Positions 24,609 through 37,196 are shown, numbered from the stretch's first letter. The stretch is DNA of 64,000 nucleotides from Cyrtodaria siliqua (GCA_037043455.1 JAWPHD010000235.1:124001-188000), one strand, 5' to 3'. The notes: generated from the sequence alone by a model not told the origin. A program made the numbers and translations.

Positions 24609-26417
24609 GGCAATGGCACCTTTTACCACAAACATGGCTGCACTTAGCACATTTTAGCACAATTTAATTTGGTTATTTATCAAAGGGTGAAAACATCACT
24701 ACTGAATTACTAATTAATGAAAGGGATGATGACTTAGATTTGTTTTGACATGATAGAGAACTTGAAAAGCAACATATATATGACAAAATCTAAAAATAAC
24801 CAAGTATGTCACTTGTCACCTGTTAACACTAATGGGGCGACAGGATATTATGTAATATAACATACTTTTATGACGTACGCTTCTTTTCACTTCCGGCTAC
24901 CTCGCCTATAACAACAGATCAAGATCTAAATCATCAACATTAACAAAATAGCCCTTTCGACATTCCTTTTAATGCGAAAGAGCAACTTTTAAATGAGAGC
25001 ACTTTACAATCATTCAGATGATTTTAAAAGAGAATTTTAATTTTGACTAATTGCATTTCGAGTCTGTCAACAAGCTTAGCTAATTAAACGATTGTAAATC
25101 AGCCTCTTTAACAAAACATAATAATGCGTTGTTCGAATTATCATTTACACGTTTCACGGTCTTATTTTTGTTTTTAAGTGACTGTGTGTGTGTTAAGTAC
25201 TCAATTGTTAGTTATGACAAGAGAATATATTAAAACAGCAACTACAACAACTTTATTACCCTCATGCATCAACATGGTGCAAACATGTACGGTACAAATA
25301 ACCGACATAATTAAATCATATATTTCAATTTGTAATTATGGTCGGGAGTGGGGAGGGGGTAGTGGGGGTGAGGGTAGGGAGACAGTCACAATGATATTAA
25401 AAGCAATTACATGTCCAAATAGAGACACATACCAATATTTCGTAAAAATGTTATATATTCGTTACGCGTCTGTTTATACTATTAATAGTATCTTCTTTTA
25501 GTGATTATCAAAACTACTTCTAGCGGCGACAATTGTGTCATCCTTATGACATTTACTTTACTCCATCTTGTTATCTCCCTTGTATCATAGTGGCGACGTA
25601 GAGTGAACAAAGAGGGGAAATAATGAAACAGGGGGTGAAACAATCATAAACAGAAGAAAAAATAAAATAAACAAAAACGAATACAGTAATGAAATGGTAT
25701 ATAGTAATTCTTTGTCCAATATTTACATTTCTTTGTGCGAAAGAATAAATAAGTAAATGTAGTCTTTCATATGTAAATTAGATTACATTCACGGAGGCTT
25801 TGACTTAACACACGATTTGCACGGAAATTGTTTTCAATTTATGAATGAGGGAACTTATTTAGTAGTACTCTTGTCTTTCGGAATATGTTGTTTGAACGGG
25901 TGTTAGACTTGTGGACAAAATTGTTGTGATTAAACAAGAACGGAGCAATTCGGAAATTATTCACGTGCTTTATACACGTGCTTTATGTAATAAATATGTC
26001 TACCTACTTGTGATCAAGATACTTCGTTAGGGATATAACTTGGATTACGTGAAGCTACGTATTTGTGAGTACTATTGCTTTCAATTGGTAGTTTCTTGAA
26101 TGTTAACATGAAAACAAAACAAAAAAACAAAAAACAAAAAAAACAAAAATAAAAGAAGAAAACAAGATTCCCCCACAATTTTCCCCCATAAAAAAACATT
26201 AATAATAATTAAGCAATAAAATGATATATATAAAAATTAGCACAAATGTATTACCAGAATGGTTTCCGTAACACAGAAACTGATAGTACGAAAACGAAAA
26301 CGATAGGATCTGGTTATGATAAAAATGCCAGTCAAATAATTCTAATACATTCAAAAGTGGAAATCTGTCTTTCCTGCGAAAACGAAATTAGGTAAGATAT
26401 AAAAAGGAGCTAATTAC
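24609..26417. other. No gene recognised
   Basis: AT-rich sequence with a G-rich stretch at 25340-25381 and A-rich simple sequence at 26107-26165 (AAAACAAAACAAAAAAACAA and similar). Short open frames have no recognisable features. Nothing else seen. Confidence 0.45.
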
Positions 26418-26429
26418 TCCTTAAAATTA

Positions 26430-26703
26430 GGGGCGTCCGTGGCCGAGTGGTTAACGTCTCTGACTTGAAATCACTTGCCCCTCACCGCTGTAGGTTCGAT
26501 CCCTCAGGGGCCTAGGAATCTTTATGTGAGGAAGCTATCCAGCTGGCTTGCGGAACGTCGGTGGTTCTACCCAGGTGCCCGCCCGTGCACGAAAATTGCC
26601 CGGAGGGGCACCTGGGGTCTTCCTCCACCAATGGAAGCTGGAAAGTCGCCATATGACCTTAGCTGTTGGTGCGACTATAAAATCCAATTCAATTCAATTC
26701 AAT
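26430..26703 (+). mobile_element. tRNA-derived SINE (family B) with 12-bp target duplication
   Basis: The head GTCCGTGGCCGAGTGGTTAA is a Leu/Ser-type tRNA A-box region, with a B box at GTAGGTTCGATCCCTC. The body contains GTGGTTCTACCCAGGTGCCC, GCACCTGGGGTCTTCCTCCA and AAGTCGCCATATGACC, ending in AATTC repeats. TCCTTAAAATTA at 26418-26429 recurs at 26704-26715, a perfect target-site duplication. This is therefore an intact and relatively recent insertion. 26755-26830 just beyond is an AC/GC-rich simple repeat. Confidence 0.9.
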
Positions 26704-28497
26704 TCCTTAAAATTATTTAAACATATGAACTGACAGGTAGTCTAATAATTATACTTACACAGGCACACACTAGCGCGCACGCACTTATACACGCACGCAC
26801 ACACGCAATCATTTACATGTACACATACAGGCAGTTAGCAATATATGTTTCCTCTAATGTACAGTTTTTAAAATCATGGATATACATTTACTTTAATAGT
26901 TTAAAAAGTGTTGTTTCTGATTTCGATGTTAGTAGGCATTTAAAAAGAATGCAAGTTACTTAGTTTAAAAAGTGTTGGTTCTGACTTTTGACTTCGATGC
27001 TAGTAGGCATTTAAAAGAATGCAAGCTTGGATTTAAATATTGAGACTCAATAAATGTCTCCCTGGTTGTATTAAAATGACTACATTTGAGCAAGTAATGG
27101 TACTCGTCGGCGATTTCGGTGCTAATGCATTAATGACATTTGTGATTTTGAACCAGGGTACCATCCCAACTGCCAGTCTCGATGATATGCGGTTCTAAAT
27201 TTGAAAAGGATTTTGCAAAGAGAAATTGGTAAAAGTTTAGGTAGTTTTCGAGTTCATGGATTTGTTTAAAAAATGCTATAAGATAACCCTTTGTTAGATA
27301 GCGTTAACTGTCGATTCCAGTCTTGTTTGTATTGATCTATAAGTATCTGTTTAATGTTTTTGCTGATATATTTATGCTGTGTTGTGGATTGATGCTGTCA
27401 CAGGTCATTTCTCCCTGTAGCGTTTAGGATGCGTTGTATATGAGCAATCCATTTGTACATATCTTCTCTTTTTATTTTTTTTTTAAGAATTTCAATGAAG
27501 GAATTAAGGACAAACATATAATCAGCACATGAGTATCCTTTCTAAAGCCCGCTTGATTTTGATTAAGTAATCCATATTCATAAAGAAAGTTATTAAGTCT
27601 TGAATTTAGATTGGAGGTAAACAGCTTAGTAGTGTTATTGGTCTATAGTTGCTTGGTTCATTTTTTTTCACCTCTGCAAAAATTGTTCCTTCCAGCCAGC
27701 TATTTGGTATGAAACCGGCATCCAGTAATCGATTGAATAATAATGTATAAATTGGTAATAATATGTCTTTCGTAGATTTGATGAATTCGTAAATTAAAAT
27801 ATGTTGTCCGAAGGACTTGGTGCTTTGGAGTTAAAACAACTGGGATATATTTTTAGCAATTTCGTGTTCAGCTATTGGACAATTTAGCATCTCTTCTGCA
27901 TTTTCTAATAGTATATCAGGTATGTTTATGTCTGGGTCTGTTTCCGGGGTTGAGTTTACATTTTTGAAGTATTCATATAGTTTGTTCAGGGATGGTGTTG
28001 TTGTTTTGGATTTATATTTAATACTATTCAGGAACTTCCAGTATTGCTTTGGGTTAGCGGATTGTATCTGTCTTAATTTAGCCGTTTTATTGTGTTTAAA
28101 CTGGTTTAAATATTATAAATTCATGTTTGTACTGTTTATTATCGTTATTTAATCTAGTTTTGTTCGTCTCGTTTTTCAGTGTAACTTTCACGTGCGTCAT
28201 TGTAATGTTGTCTCGCTAAATGACATTTAGGGCCATACCACGGTCTGTTATTTGAGTGTGTGCAGCGTGTGCAGCGATGGATGTGTTTTGTTAGACGATT
28301 TAGATAACAAATTCGTTATTTCATCAGTGATGTGGTTTATGGAATCTGCTGTTTGTAGGTGGTTTTGTAATTTGTGCAATATTTCTTGTAAAATGGTTGA
28401 GTCAATATTATTAAGAAAAATATTTTCTGATCCTTGTTTCCACTTAGTTGGATTTGCATTTCACGAGCATTATGTTCCGATTGTATTTTACAATTGA

Positions 28498-28750
28498 GGG
28501 GACGGATACATAGGAATCCGGGAACCTGCCCTACGCTTATTATCGAATAAATTCCTACGGTTCTTTAACGTGCTCGGAGGATAGACCGATACACGGGACC
28601 GTCCGGTTTACGTTCCCATCTGACGGACGAGGCTAAGGGTAAGTGTCTTGCCCAAGAACACACCGACGGAACTCAGTGGCACCATGGAGGATTGAACCCG
28701 GGGCCTCCGGTTACAAATCCGCCGCGCTACCGACTGCTCCACGCCAGCCC
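28498..28750 (-). mobile_element. Family A SINE inserted in the LINE endonuclease region
   Basis: The minus strand reads GGCTGGCGTGGAGCAGTCGG, then TTCTTGGGCAAGACACTTAC, ACCGGACGGTCCCGTGTATC and GGATTCCTATGTATCCGTCC. It stops before the ATTCA tail. The LINE endonuclease frame reads up to DGHS on one side and resumes on the other, so the SINE arrived after the LINE. It has the same orientation as its host. Confidence 0.85.
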
Positions 28751-29325
28751 TCGAATGGCCATCAGTGAAAAGAGGGTCTCTGTCAACAATTTCAAAATTA
28801 TTTATAAACTTAAAACAGTCGGCAGAAGCAATAGTATGGTCAATAACAGATTTACCACGAAATGTATATTGACCTATATTTTTTATCATAACCAGCTCTA
28901 CCATTAACAATGAACATATTGTTGTTTTTGCATATATATATTAACAAATATCCATTGGGGTTTGCTTTTGTATCTTGAGACACTCTTTTAAGTGGGATGT
29001 TTAAAATCGACGAATTGTTAAAAAACCCATTAGATTCGTCATCAAAATCAAACATATCAGCCACATTGTCAGCAGGAATAAAATCTGATAAATGTGACGT
29101 GCGGGCATTGAGATCGCCGGATAATATAACAAATGTATGGATACTACTTAGTAATTTCATCTTCATTTAAAAATCTAGATCGCTCAGGGTGCACATATAC
29201 AACGTCTTCGTCAGTGTTTGTCAGTTGTTTACATATTTTAACCAAGAAATATATTCACAGTCAGAGTTAATAGGTTCAGTATTTCAACGATGTCATCCTT
29301 TATATAAATACCAACGCCACCAGAT

Positions 29326-29762
29326 TTCCTGATGTATTCTTGCTGTCTGTGTTTACGTATAAAATGATAACCTGATATATCAACTATATCTGTACTGTCA
29401 AGGTTGGTTTCCATAACACACATTATATCATATTCACGTATCATTTCAACAAATTCTGGATAGTTAAGTCTGCGTTTTAGACCTGTAACATTTAAAGTTG
29501 CAAATTTAATAGTGGTGTCATTCGCTTGAGGGACTTTCCCACTAAGGTTTGGTTAGCGATGTATTCTTGCTGTCTGTGTTTACCTATACAATGATAACCT
29601 GATATATCAATTATATCTTTACTGTCAAGGTTGGTTTCCATAACACATATTATATCATATTCACGTATCATTTCAACAAATTCTGGATAGTTAAGTCTGC
29701 GTTTTAAGCCTCTAACATTTAAAGTTGCAAATTTAATAGTGGTGTCACTTACCCACTAAGGT
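29326..29762. repeat. Tandem duplication of the LINE endonuclease start (~235-bp period)
   Basis: 29326-29525 and 29561-29762 both contain GTATTCTTGCTGTCTGTGTT, TGTCAAGGTTGGTTTCCATA, GGATAGTTAAGTCTGCGTTT and TAAAGTTGCAAATTTAATAG with few differences. On the minus strand this repeats the first ~65 residues of the endonuclease. Confidence 0.85.
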
Positions 29763-30549
29763 CAAAGCTAAGTCTGGTGGTTTTCGGTTCTAACCAGAAA
29801 TTGATGAGTCGGTGCCAGGAATTGATGAGTTGGTGTGATCCTGTGACCATGGTCTGAAACTGTCACTATGTTGCGATGGACTGATTGAACGTTCATGTCG
29901 GCTGGGTGTTCTATCGCGGTCATGAGTCCCTTGTCTTGTGGTCGAACGAGGTGAGCGGCTTGCCGATGACCGTTGGTCTGCATTGCTCGCTTCGTTAGGT
30001 GCACCCGCGGTTTGGTCGGACTGCATCTTGGTGTGTGCATCTTCGTTGTCAAGACTGCTTGTGATTATTTGGGGCTCAGGTGAGCGATCACGCCTTATTG
30101 TACTCATGCCATTATTCGTGGAATCCGACTCGTTGTTGTCATTTATAGTTTGCTTAGGCACGGTGTACTGATTGTATTGCCCTTCACTGGCTTGACCTAC
30201 AAGTGCGCGTCCAAAAGTATTTGTATCGATACGACTGCCACGCATGATTTGGTTTCTGCCAGAATCATTTTGGGATCCTGCGACTCCCCAGAATTTTGAC
30301 TGAATTCCGTTGGATTTGGGAACTTTAGCACTATCTAAGCTTCGTATTTGTCAGTTCAAAAGAAGACGGCTGGGTGAGTAAAACTGGGTAGTCTAACTGG
30401 GTATGTGTTCTGTGGATTTGGGCTAAATTATAAATAATTTTTTTGAGATATTGTTATGGATTTTACCAGTTGAATGAAAAGGAAATTATATTTGTCTTTA
30501 TGAAAAGATATTCACAATATTTTAGGAATCAAATTATGTTGATCTAGAA

Positions 30550-31542
30550 ATGTTTCTAGATCTATATGATTATATAACATCCTCCATAGATTCAATCATA
30601 AATAACAGCATACACATTGGAGTGTTTCCTTATATTTTTAAGGAGGCATGTGTGATTCCTATACACAGAAATGGAAATAAAGAGGACCCATGTAATTATC
30701 GTCCAATTCCAATCTTACCAACAATTTCAAAAATATTTGAGCGTCATATAGCCACTCAAATACTGTTCTATTTCAAGACGTATACTGTTATTCACGAGAC
30801 CCAGTTAGGTTTCAGACACTATCATTCATGTCATACTGCTCTGACACGGTTAATAGAAGCATGGTTAAAGGATATAGACTCAGGTAAATTAATAGGAGCT
30901 GTATTTCTTGATCTAAGAAAGGCATTCTTTCTTGTAGACCATATAATATTGATACACAAATTGAAACTTTACCATTTTTCAGACAATATTTTTAAATTAT
31001 TTGATTCATATCTTTCGAATAGAAAACAGTTAATAAAGGTAAAAACTTTAAAATCCGAGATTCTTACAGTTACTTCAAGTGTTCCTCAGGAATCAATACT
31101 AGGTCCATTGCTATTTCCATTGTACATTAATACCATTGCATTCGCACCTACCTCTGGAAATACAGATATTTATACAGATGATACTGCAGTATACGAATTT
31201 GATTATAACATTTTGGATGTACAAAATAGACTTCAAGATCGTTTGAATATTATAAATATGTGGTGTATTTTGAATAATATGTCATTACATCCAGCGAAAA
31301 CTAAATGCATGGTCATAGGAACAAATCACAAGCTTAAACATGTGGATATCTTGCAATTAACTGTTGATAGTTTATATATAGAAAATATCGCAGTTCAAAA
31401 GGTCCTGGGAGTTTGTATTGACAGAACTTTGTCTTGGAATTTTGTCAAAGTGTGTTCCAAACTAAATTCTAAAATTGTCTTATTTAGGTGGGAAGCAGAG
31501 TGGTTTTTAGCTCCGCCGTCCACTTATCATAGCAACACATGA
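30550..31542 (+). pseudogene. LINE reverse transcriptase fragment (CR1/L2/Jockey-like group)
   Basis: A 330-codon open frame. Residues 35-60 hold VIPIHRNGNKEDPCNYRPI; motif A is FLDLRKAF (Asp121); motif B is SVPQESILGPLLF, where the usual PQG is PQE; motif C is YTDD (208-211), usually YADD. The palm and start of the thumb are present to about residue 313, where the family-like text stops at LNSKIVLF (near 31490) and unrelated sequence follows. The endonuclease and 5' part are missing. A fragment with the expected next residues lies at 38345. The Gly-to-Glu change and the truncation argue it is inactive even though the frame is open. Confidence 0.82.
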
Positions 31543-32329
31543 CAACGGAAAGTAGTACGTCATTTTCCGTCAACGTCAAAAAAAAGTGAAACAGCCGCCA
31601 TTTTCTTTTTTTTAAACGCGTAATCTGGAAGATTGTAACAAGTTTACATGATTAAAATTTTAGTTCCCTTTTAAGTTTCGTCATCTTCAGCTGTATTGAC
31701 TTTTAGATGCTTTACTGCGCGAGAAATTTCGAGATTCACCCATTTAAAATTCCGAAGCGAGGGGAAGTAACTCGTAAGAGATGTCATTGTTAAAATGCGT
31801 TTAAAAATGGTAACACTTGTGTTCTTTTCTAATGAAATACAAGGAGATACTAAAAAATATGTTGTTTACGCTTAAATAGTACATGGCGTGTACTACATGT
31901 TACGAACATCATGGTATTTCTTTATAAAAATTACACGCTAAAACGATAAAATGTTCGACTCGGCACTGTCGGTCAAAAAATATAACGAGTGTAAAGTCAT
32001 TGAACGTCTACAGGTGCGTATTCGGTATTCGGTGAAGGGGCTCACACTAAGTCTGAAAAGTAGTCTGTAGCCTATATTTAAAAAGGCTGACCGCTGTTCA
32101 GCTTCTCGTTGTGCATTTTGATGGCCAATCTGGAATTATGGAACTCAACTGGCCACCCGCTAATGTTTTTTTATTTATTTTTTATTGGCGAGTATCACCA
32201 TATGCAGCCATATTTAACATCAAAATATACTAAAACAAAGCTGCAGTCCAATTTATTTGGTTATCCCTCACCGGCCCGTCACCACCACCATCACTCACCC
32301 CAACCATAAAAAAAATAAAAAATGCGGAT
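31543..32329. other. No gene recognised
   Basis: AT-rich, with a GCCGCCATTTTC word at 31594. The short frame ending in a His run at 32281-32296 is simple-sequence driven. Nothing else seen. Confidence 0.45.
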
Positions 32330-32566
32330 CTGGTCAGGGTAGTTGTCTCATTAGAATCGCGGAAACCGCCCTACTCCTACTTTTGCTTATTAAACATGCT
32401 CGGAGAATAGACTTGAATATATAAACTTCAGTTAGGAGGATTTATGTCCGCTTACGATGGACGAGGCTAAACACACTGAAGAAACTCAGTGGCGCCGTTG
32501 TCTTGAACCCGGATCCTGTGCTTTTAAGTGCACCGCATTGTCCGCTACACCGACACTTGACAAAAC
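32330..32566 (-). mobile_element. Diverged family A SINE copy
   Basis: On the minus strand it has the tRNA-like head (TGTCGGTGTAGCGGACAATG, with GGTTCAAGACAACGGC as B-box region), the CATCGTAAGCGGAC block, CTCCGAGCATGTTTAATAAG and the AGTAGGAGTAGGGCGG segment. It lacks the tail and has many substitutions, so it is an old copy. Confidence 0.7.
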
Positions 32567-32724
32567 AAATATAACGGCTTAATATGTCAAACTAGTATAG
32601 ACATGGAAATATCAGTTTCCAGATTGTTATTAGTGGGAAGCGGTCACTAAGTCGACCTTGAACTAGAAGTGTGTTCCATCACCCATGAACACTTGCTTCG
32701 CCTGCTGACAGTGCTGTTTGCTTA

Positions 32725-32900
32725 TTTCCAAGGTTAGGTTGCAGGTTAGGCTGATAATAGGGCATAACCTGCCAAAATGAAAGTCAGAGGTATTGCACAT
32801 GTGTAACAACATCCATTGACATGAAGACGTTGGTGAAGTTTCATGAACACAATTAAAATACTTTTCAATTGATGGCCAAGGTTAGGTTGCAGGTTAAAGC
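32725..32900. repeat. Direct repeat of CCAAGGTTAGGTTGCAGGTT, 148 bp apart
   Basis: The word occurs near 32729 and again near 32877. The flanking text (AAAATGAAAGTCAG, GAAGTTTCATGAACA) resembles the unit style of the pearl-like elements, so this may be a decayed piece of one. 32901-33771 shows no gene. Confidence 0.55.
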
Positions 32901-33771
32901 ATGACAAAGTGATCGATAAGTGTCTGCCATCCTAAGCAGTAGACACAAAAATAAGTGTTCAGTTCTCATATGAATATATCCGTCATGCGGATATTTTTTA
33001 TGCACTCTTTAACCCAATGAATTTTACTTGACCAGGCTAGACCAGTGACATTTGCTTTATCAGATAAGTACAGCAAAACATGTTTCGAGATGCTAATTTC
33101 AAATTCAGTGCTCGATATACACTTCAAGATTGCTATCATCGGCCCATGTGTCACTTTAATTACAAAAGATCTATTTCAAAAGCTTGAATAAACAATAAAT
33201 AAATTAAAATGACCTTGTGTTCCCAAAAGGCAGTTTTTCAGTTTCAGATACATGCATGACTGAACGCAAATGGAAACTTTTTTTACATACAATGTAGATC
33301 CAACTGAACCAAAGAATAAATAATACAATATTTTATATATATTATATTTATAAACTAAACATCTATTAAATACTACAATAATGAAATTTACTTCATACTT
33401 ACAACATACTTACAACAAAAAAACCAATGTCATATATGGCCTAAAATGTGTTAAAATGATGTAAAACACCAAAAGTTTTTTTGAATGTGAGCATCTACTG
33501 TCAATGTATGACATTGTATACATTTGGTGTTTTTTAACAGCTTTACATATTATATAGTCTCTGTGAGGTATAATTATGTTCATTTTGGTTCTTTAAAAAA
33601 ATAATGTCTGCTTAGTCCTTGGGATTGCCAAACTGAAGTCACCATCATGATCAGGCGAACACATCTCAAGCGGGATATGCAGTAACAAGTATATACTGTA
33701 ACGCATAAGGCCGAAGAAAAATTAACCGCGTTTCTGATTTGGCCTAATAAAATGAATATATTTCCTTGAGT

Positions 33772-33882
33772 TTAGAATCTTGCGATCACAGTATTGTCAA
33801 CTTTTTTGGTTAAATCCACGTCTTCCAGGGTTGCATTGGTATTTGAAGAACGAAGGGCATCTGGAAACCAGATGATGCGTCT
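33772..33882 (-). CDS. Putative terminal coding exon of an unrecognised gene
   Basis: On the minus strand the acceptor TTGTTTTGTTCATTTCAG, with a good pyrimidine tract, precedes 33882. The following 111 nt encode 36 residues and a TAA: RRIIWFPDALRSSNTNATLE, then DVDLTKKVDNTVIARF. The phase is 0, which fits the phase-0 donor of the exon-like block at 40180-40342 on the same strand 6.3 kb upstream. I do not recognise the protein. No AATAAA was found close downstream, so it may be a relic or the true end may be elsewhere. Confidence 0.42.
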   Translation of the reverse strand, partial: RRIIWFPDALRSSNTNATLEDVDLTKKVDNTVIARF

Positions 33883-34038
33883 CTGAAATGAACAAAACAA
33901 GTTGTTAAAAAGGATGGATTGGTGGATGGATTGGTGGTACAAAATATATAAGCCATATGATATATGCATGGAATTTCACATGAATCAACAGAGTGTCCTG
34001 TTATTTTTAAAAGGATTTTAACTCGGGCTGTCGTATAT

Positions 34039-34614
34039 ACCGTATTTCCTCTAACAGTAGCTCCCGGGCACTATGGAAAGTGCGAAAGGGGGGGGGGGGG
34101 GGGGGGGGCTAATATTATGATACAAATTTTCAATATATTTCACCTCCTTTCCCCGGACTGTTTCCTTATAGAATTACTGTACGGCGATCTTTTACTGTTA
34201 CACCGGTATTGACTTAACCAAAACATGACTGTACCGAGTATATTACTGTCGTCACTCTGCATCTATATGATACACATTTCTGTCAAACTTGACGATTACA
34301 AAACGGGTTGGTTGCATATGAATTAACCAATAATAAAAGATAAACTAAATAGTAAATTGAAAGGAACGAGATAAATAAAAGCGGTAATTGTATTGATGAT
34401 GATAGCGCTTTAAGGTTTATCATACTGGTGTCGAAGGTAAAAAACTCTCGTAATCAAATCCATAAGCGGTAAAAACAGTGTGTTTTTTAGAAACTTTTAA
34501 TTTAATCAAATCCATTAGCGGTAAAAACATTGCGTTTTTTAGGAACTTTTAATTTTTGAAGACGGTAAGGTTTCTTAAAACAGGTGGGGGCTCTTCTAAT
34601 AGAGGAAATACGGT
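34039..34614. mobile_element. MITE with ACCGTATTTCCTCTA terminal inverted repeats
   Basis: ACCGTATTTCCTCTA (34039-34053) is mirrored exactly at 34600-34614. The 576-bp interior contains a poly-G run (about 34088-34108) and a ~52-bp direct duplication around AATCAAATCCATAAGCGGTA (34456 and 34508). No coding capacity. The poly-G run probably reflects slippage. Confidence 0.8.
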
Positions 34615-34683
34615 ATTAATATATAGGTAAATTGACATCACAGAGAAATGTGAACGTTTAACATCAACTTGTATGAGTTTTTG

Positions 34684-34812
34684 TGTGATAAATAGAATCT
34701 CACAAAATCATCTATTATTTTTTAAACTCTTCAGTAAACATTAAACATTATTTGATGCTCGACAAGCCGCGCATTGTATATTTTTGCCAACTCGTTTAAT
34801 AAATCCGCACTC
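34684..34812. repeat. Fragment of the 22133-22478 foldback family
   Basis: It shares GTGTGATAAATAGAATCT at its left and TTTTGCCAACTCGTTTAATA at its right with the 22.3 kb copy. The hairpin arms have decayed here. Confidence 0.65.
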
Positions 34813-34968
34813 GATCATGGAAGATCAGCTATTATATCCGCCGAGAAATAAATATTTAATCATTATTCTCCCATCACTGCTAAAATCAACAAAATATTCT
34901 GAAGTATATAATTTTTTTAGGTCACACATAGATGAAATATTACATTTTTATATTGTGCCCGGCCTTCG

Positions 34969-35179
34969 CACAGTATAGGTTATTTAGAGCCGCCCCAGAG
35001 AGAGGAAAAGGATACATAGAAATCTGGGAACCGTGCCCTACTCTTATTATCGAATAGATTCCTGTTGTTCCTTAACGTGCTTGGAGGATAGACTGATACA
35101 CGGGACCGCCCGGTTTACGTCCCCATCCGAAGGACGAGGTTAAGGGAAAGTGTGTTTCCCAAGAACACATCGACGGAAA
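34969..35179 (-). mobile_element. Family A SINE, head missing
   Basis: The minus strand begins in TTCCGTCGATGTGTTCTTGG and continues through GGACGTAAACCGGGCGGTCC, AACGTTAAGGAAC-like text, AGAGTAGGGCACGG and GGGGCGGCTCTAAATAACCT. The tRNA-like head and the ATTCA tail are absent. Confidence 0.82.
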
Positions 35180-36460
35180 GGATGAGATATGAAATGCCTG
35201 TATATTATTCTCTATAATTATAGTATAACTGTGTAATTTATATATTATTACTAATTGCTGATATTATTGCACCAATCATATATTTAAACCTATGGTAGAA
35301 TAACGAAGACAAATAATACATCTAAATTTTAGTTAATTATATGCAAGCAGTTTTGAAGTGAAATTGATACGGGACTAATAAACTGTGATACTTATGTTCG
35401 ACAAAATCTTCAAGATTGCCATATGTCCCTTTAAAGTGTCCTATTATTTGTAATTTAACTGGGGCGGTCTTTAATGATATCGCTGTAAAGTGACAACAGC
35501 ACAGAGAAACTTTCATGTTGTATCATGTGTATCCATTGTTTTATGTGATGGAATTTCACAATATCTCAACAAAACAAACAAAAAAGTAAAGTATTCCAAT
35601 GAGCTGGGACAATTATACTTATAGTTAGGCACTCCTCTTTTTTTTTTAAAGTAGCTATCCCGCCAAATAACTACAAAATTGCACTAGAAAACCGTTTATC
35701 GAAACTCTATCCATATAACAATGTATATGCGCTGATTAAAAGTATAGGTTTATTAATAGGTTCTTAGAATACCCGTGATTGAATAACTGTAAAATGATGG
35801 TAACTCGTAATTCGACACTCCAGTTCTGGGTTTGGTCCGGCTGGTTAAAGCCGTTTATACTGTGTATGTATGAGTTTGATTTCTCAAAATATGTAAGTTA
35901 TATATATACTTTGTCATCAGTAGGTTTAGAAACAGTGTACATAATGTTTATAAAATTTGACTGTTGTTGGCGGGATGGCTACTTTAATGAGAATAATAAA
36001 AAAATCTGTACAAATCGGGTTCTCCCACTCAAATAAATCTACTGTTTCTCAAGCTTATCAAGCTTATTAAAATCTTCATTTATAAAAACCATGTTAAAGA
36101 ACCGCAGAAATGTATTCCCGAATTTGGGGCGGCTCGAAATATTAACATTTGCTAGTAAGATAGATAGAGTAGCTTAGGTACATTTTTTTTGAATTCCACT
36201 CTCTGGGGTGGCTCGAAATATTGCCATATTATTAGCTTAATTAACCTATATCACTGGGGTCAAACATATTAAAGTTTATAGCTTTAGCTTACCCAGGGCT
36301 AGGCTAAGTCTCAGAGCTGGAACTTGGAGATGCCACTTGACAGAAGGTGGCAACATCCGCAAAGATCCCTGAAAGAAAATCAATTGTTGTTTTTATACAT
36401 ACATACCTACAGTAGATGTGTTAATCCTTTACAGTACTGCTGCAGCTATATGCAAACTTT
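35180..36460. other. No gene; two very short SINE scraps
   Basis: AT-rich sequence. GTTAAAGAACCGCAGAAATG and GGGGCGGCTCGAAATATT (36091-36142), and a second GGGGTGGCTCGAAATATT (36204-36221), are scraps of the family A SINE body. Nothing else recognised. Confidence 0.5.
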
Positions 36461-36470
36461 GGGCAGTGTG

Positions 36471-36522
36471 GGGGGGGGGGGGGGGGGTGTGTGTGTGTGT
36501 GTGTGGGGTGGGGGGGGGGGGG
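36471..36522. repeat. Poly-G / GT simple repeat
   Basis: A run of G is followed by about ten GT units and a second broken G run. It could form G-quadruplex or Z-DNA. Protein frames through it are artefacts. Confidence 0.9.
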
Positions 36523-36589
36523 TGGTGAAGGGGAGGTGGCAACGGTGCATTTCTGATCTGCGGTCATAGAGGGGGTTTGGGGACAAGGC

Positions 36590-36810
36590 CATTTATTTTT
36601 GGGGAACAATGGAACATTTTCTGTTATTGGTAATATTTTTCGGGAACAATGGAACATTTTCTGTTATTGGTAATATTTTTAGGGAACAAGGGAACATAAT
36701 AATAAAAATAAATGGAAAAATATTTTTGGAGAACAAAGCAAAATATTTTTTGGGAACATTGGATCATATTTTCTGTGAACATAGACCCCACTGGAAGGGT
36801 CTCATCATAG
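36590..36810 (+). repeat. Dispersed repeat with GGAACAATGGAACA units
   Basis: A 41-bp unit (GGGAACAATGGAACATTTTC followed by TGTTATTGGTAATATTTTT) occurs twice in tandem (36602-36682), then degenerate relatives. The order matches the minus-strand copy at 10155-10545. Confidence 0.65.
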
Positions 36811-37196
36811 AAATAATACATCAGTGCTATATTATTATTAAATTTTAACGGAGACACTATAAACATGAACATGCACTAAATAAAACACATTTATGGGTCA
36901 GTACCGAGTGCTGTACATACCTTTCATCCTTTGTTTTTCCTTTATGTCTAAACACCAAAGTTGTCGGTGTCCCTAATCGAGGCGAAGGGACATGACTCAT
37001 GTGGTCTACATGACATGACCTTGACAGGAGATGTTCTACAAGTATTTGTTACATCATTCACCCATAACAATAGTTAACACATGAACAGGTCTGTCTTTTT
37101 GCTCATTAAAGACATCACACCAGAATCAAAAGATCACGGACATTTTACAGCTAGAGACGATCACACATTTGTTAATCCTCTACTGTGAAAAATATT

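Larger units (their letters stand above)
26850..30350 (-). pseudogene. LINE remnant: ORF1-like tail, duplicated endonuclease start, RT core deleted, SINE inside
   Basis: Reading 5' to 3' on the minus strand: a Ser/Thr/Arg/Asp-rich frame (about 30350-29790), possibly the end of ORF1; then the start of an exonuclease-endonuclease-phosphatase domain (IKFATLNV..GLKRR, YDIMCVMETNLDS, KSGGVGIYIKD) present twice because of a direct duplication; then GDLNART near 29110 and the endonuclease end (SVIDHTIASADCFKF, PLFTDGHS). A family A SINE interrupts it at 28750-28498. Later come NPKQYWKFLNSIK, NYRPITLLS-like and AGF.KGYSCADYMFVLNSFI (27530-27480). The RT palm with YADD is missing; the text resumes at MYKWIAHIQRIL and runs to the Cys/His tail near 27080. 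A ~63-bp tail segment is duplicated (26899-27027). Non-functional. Confidence 0.82.

Noticed and set aside
32725..32900. GGTTAGG words suggesting telomere-like sequence
   Set aside because: Only isolated occurrences within a longer repeated phrase, not a TTAGG or TTAGGG array.
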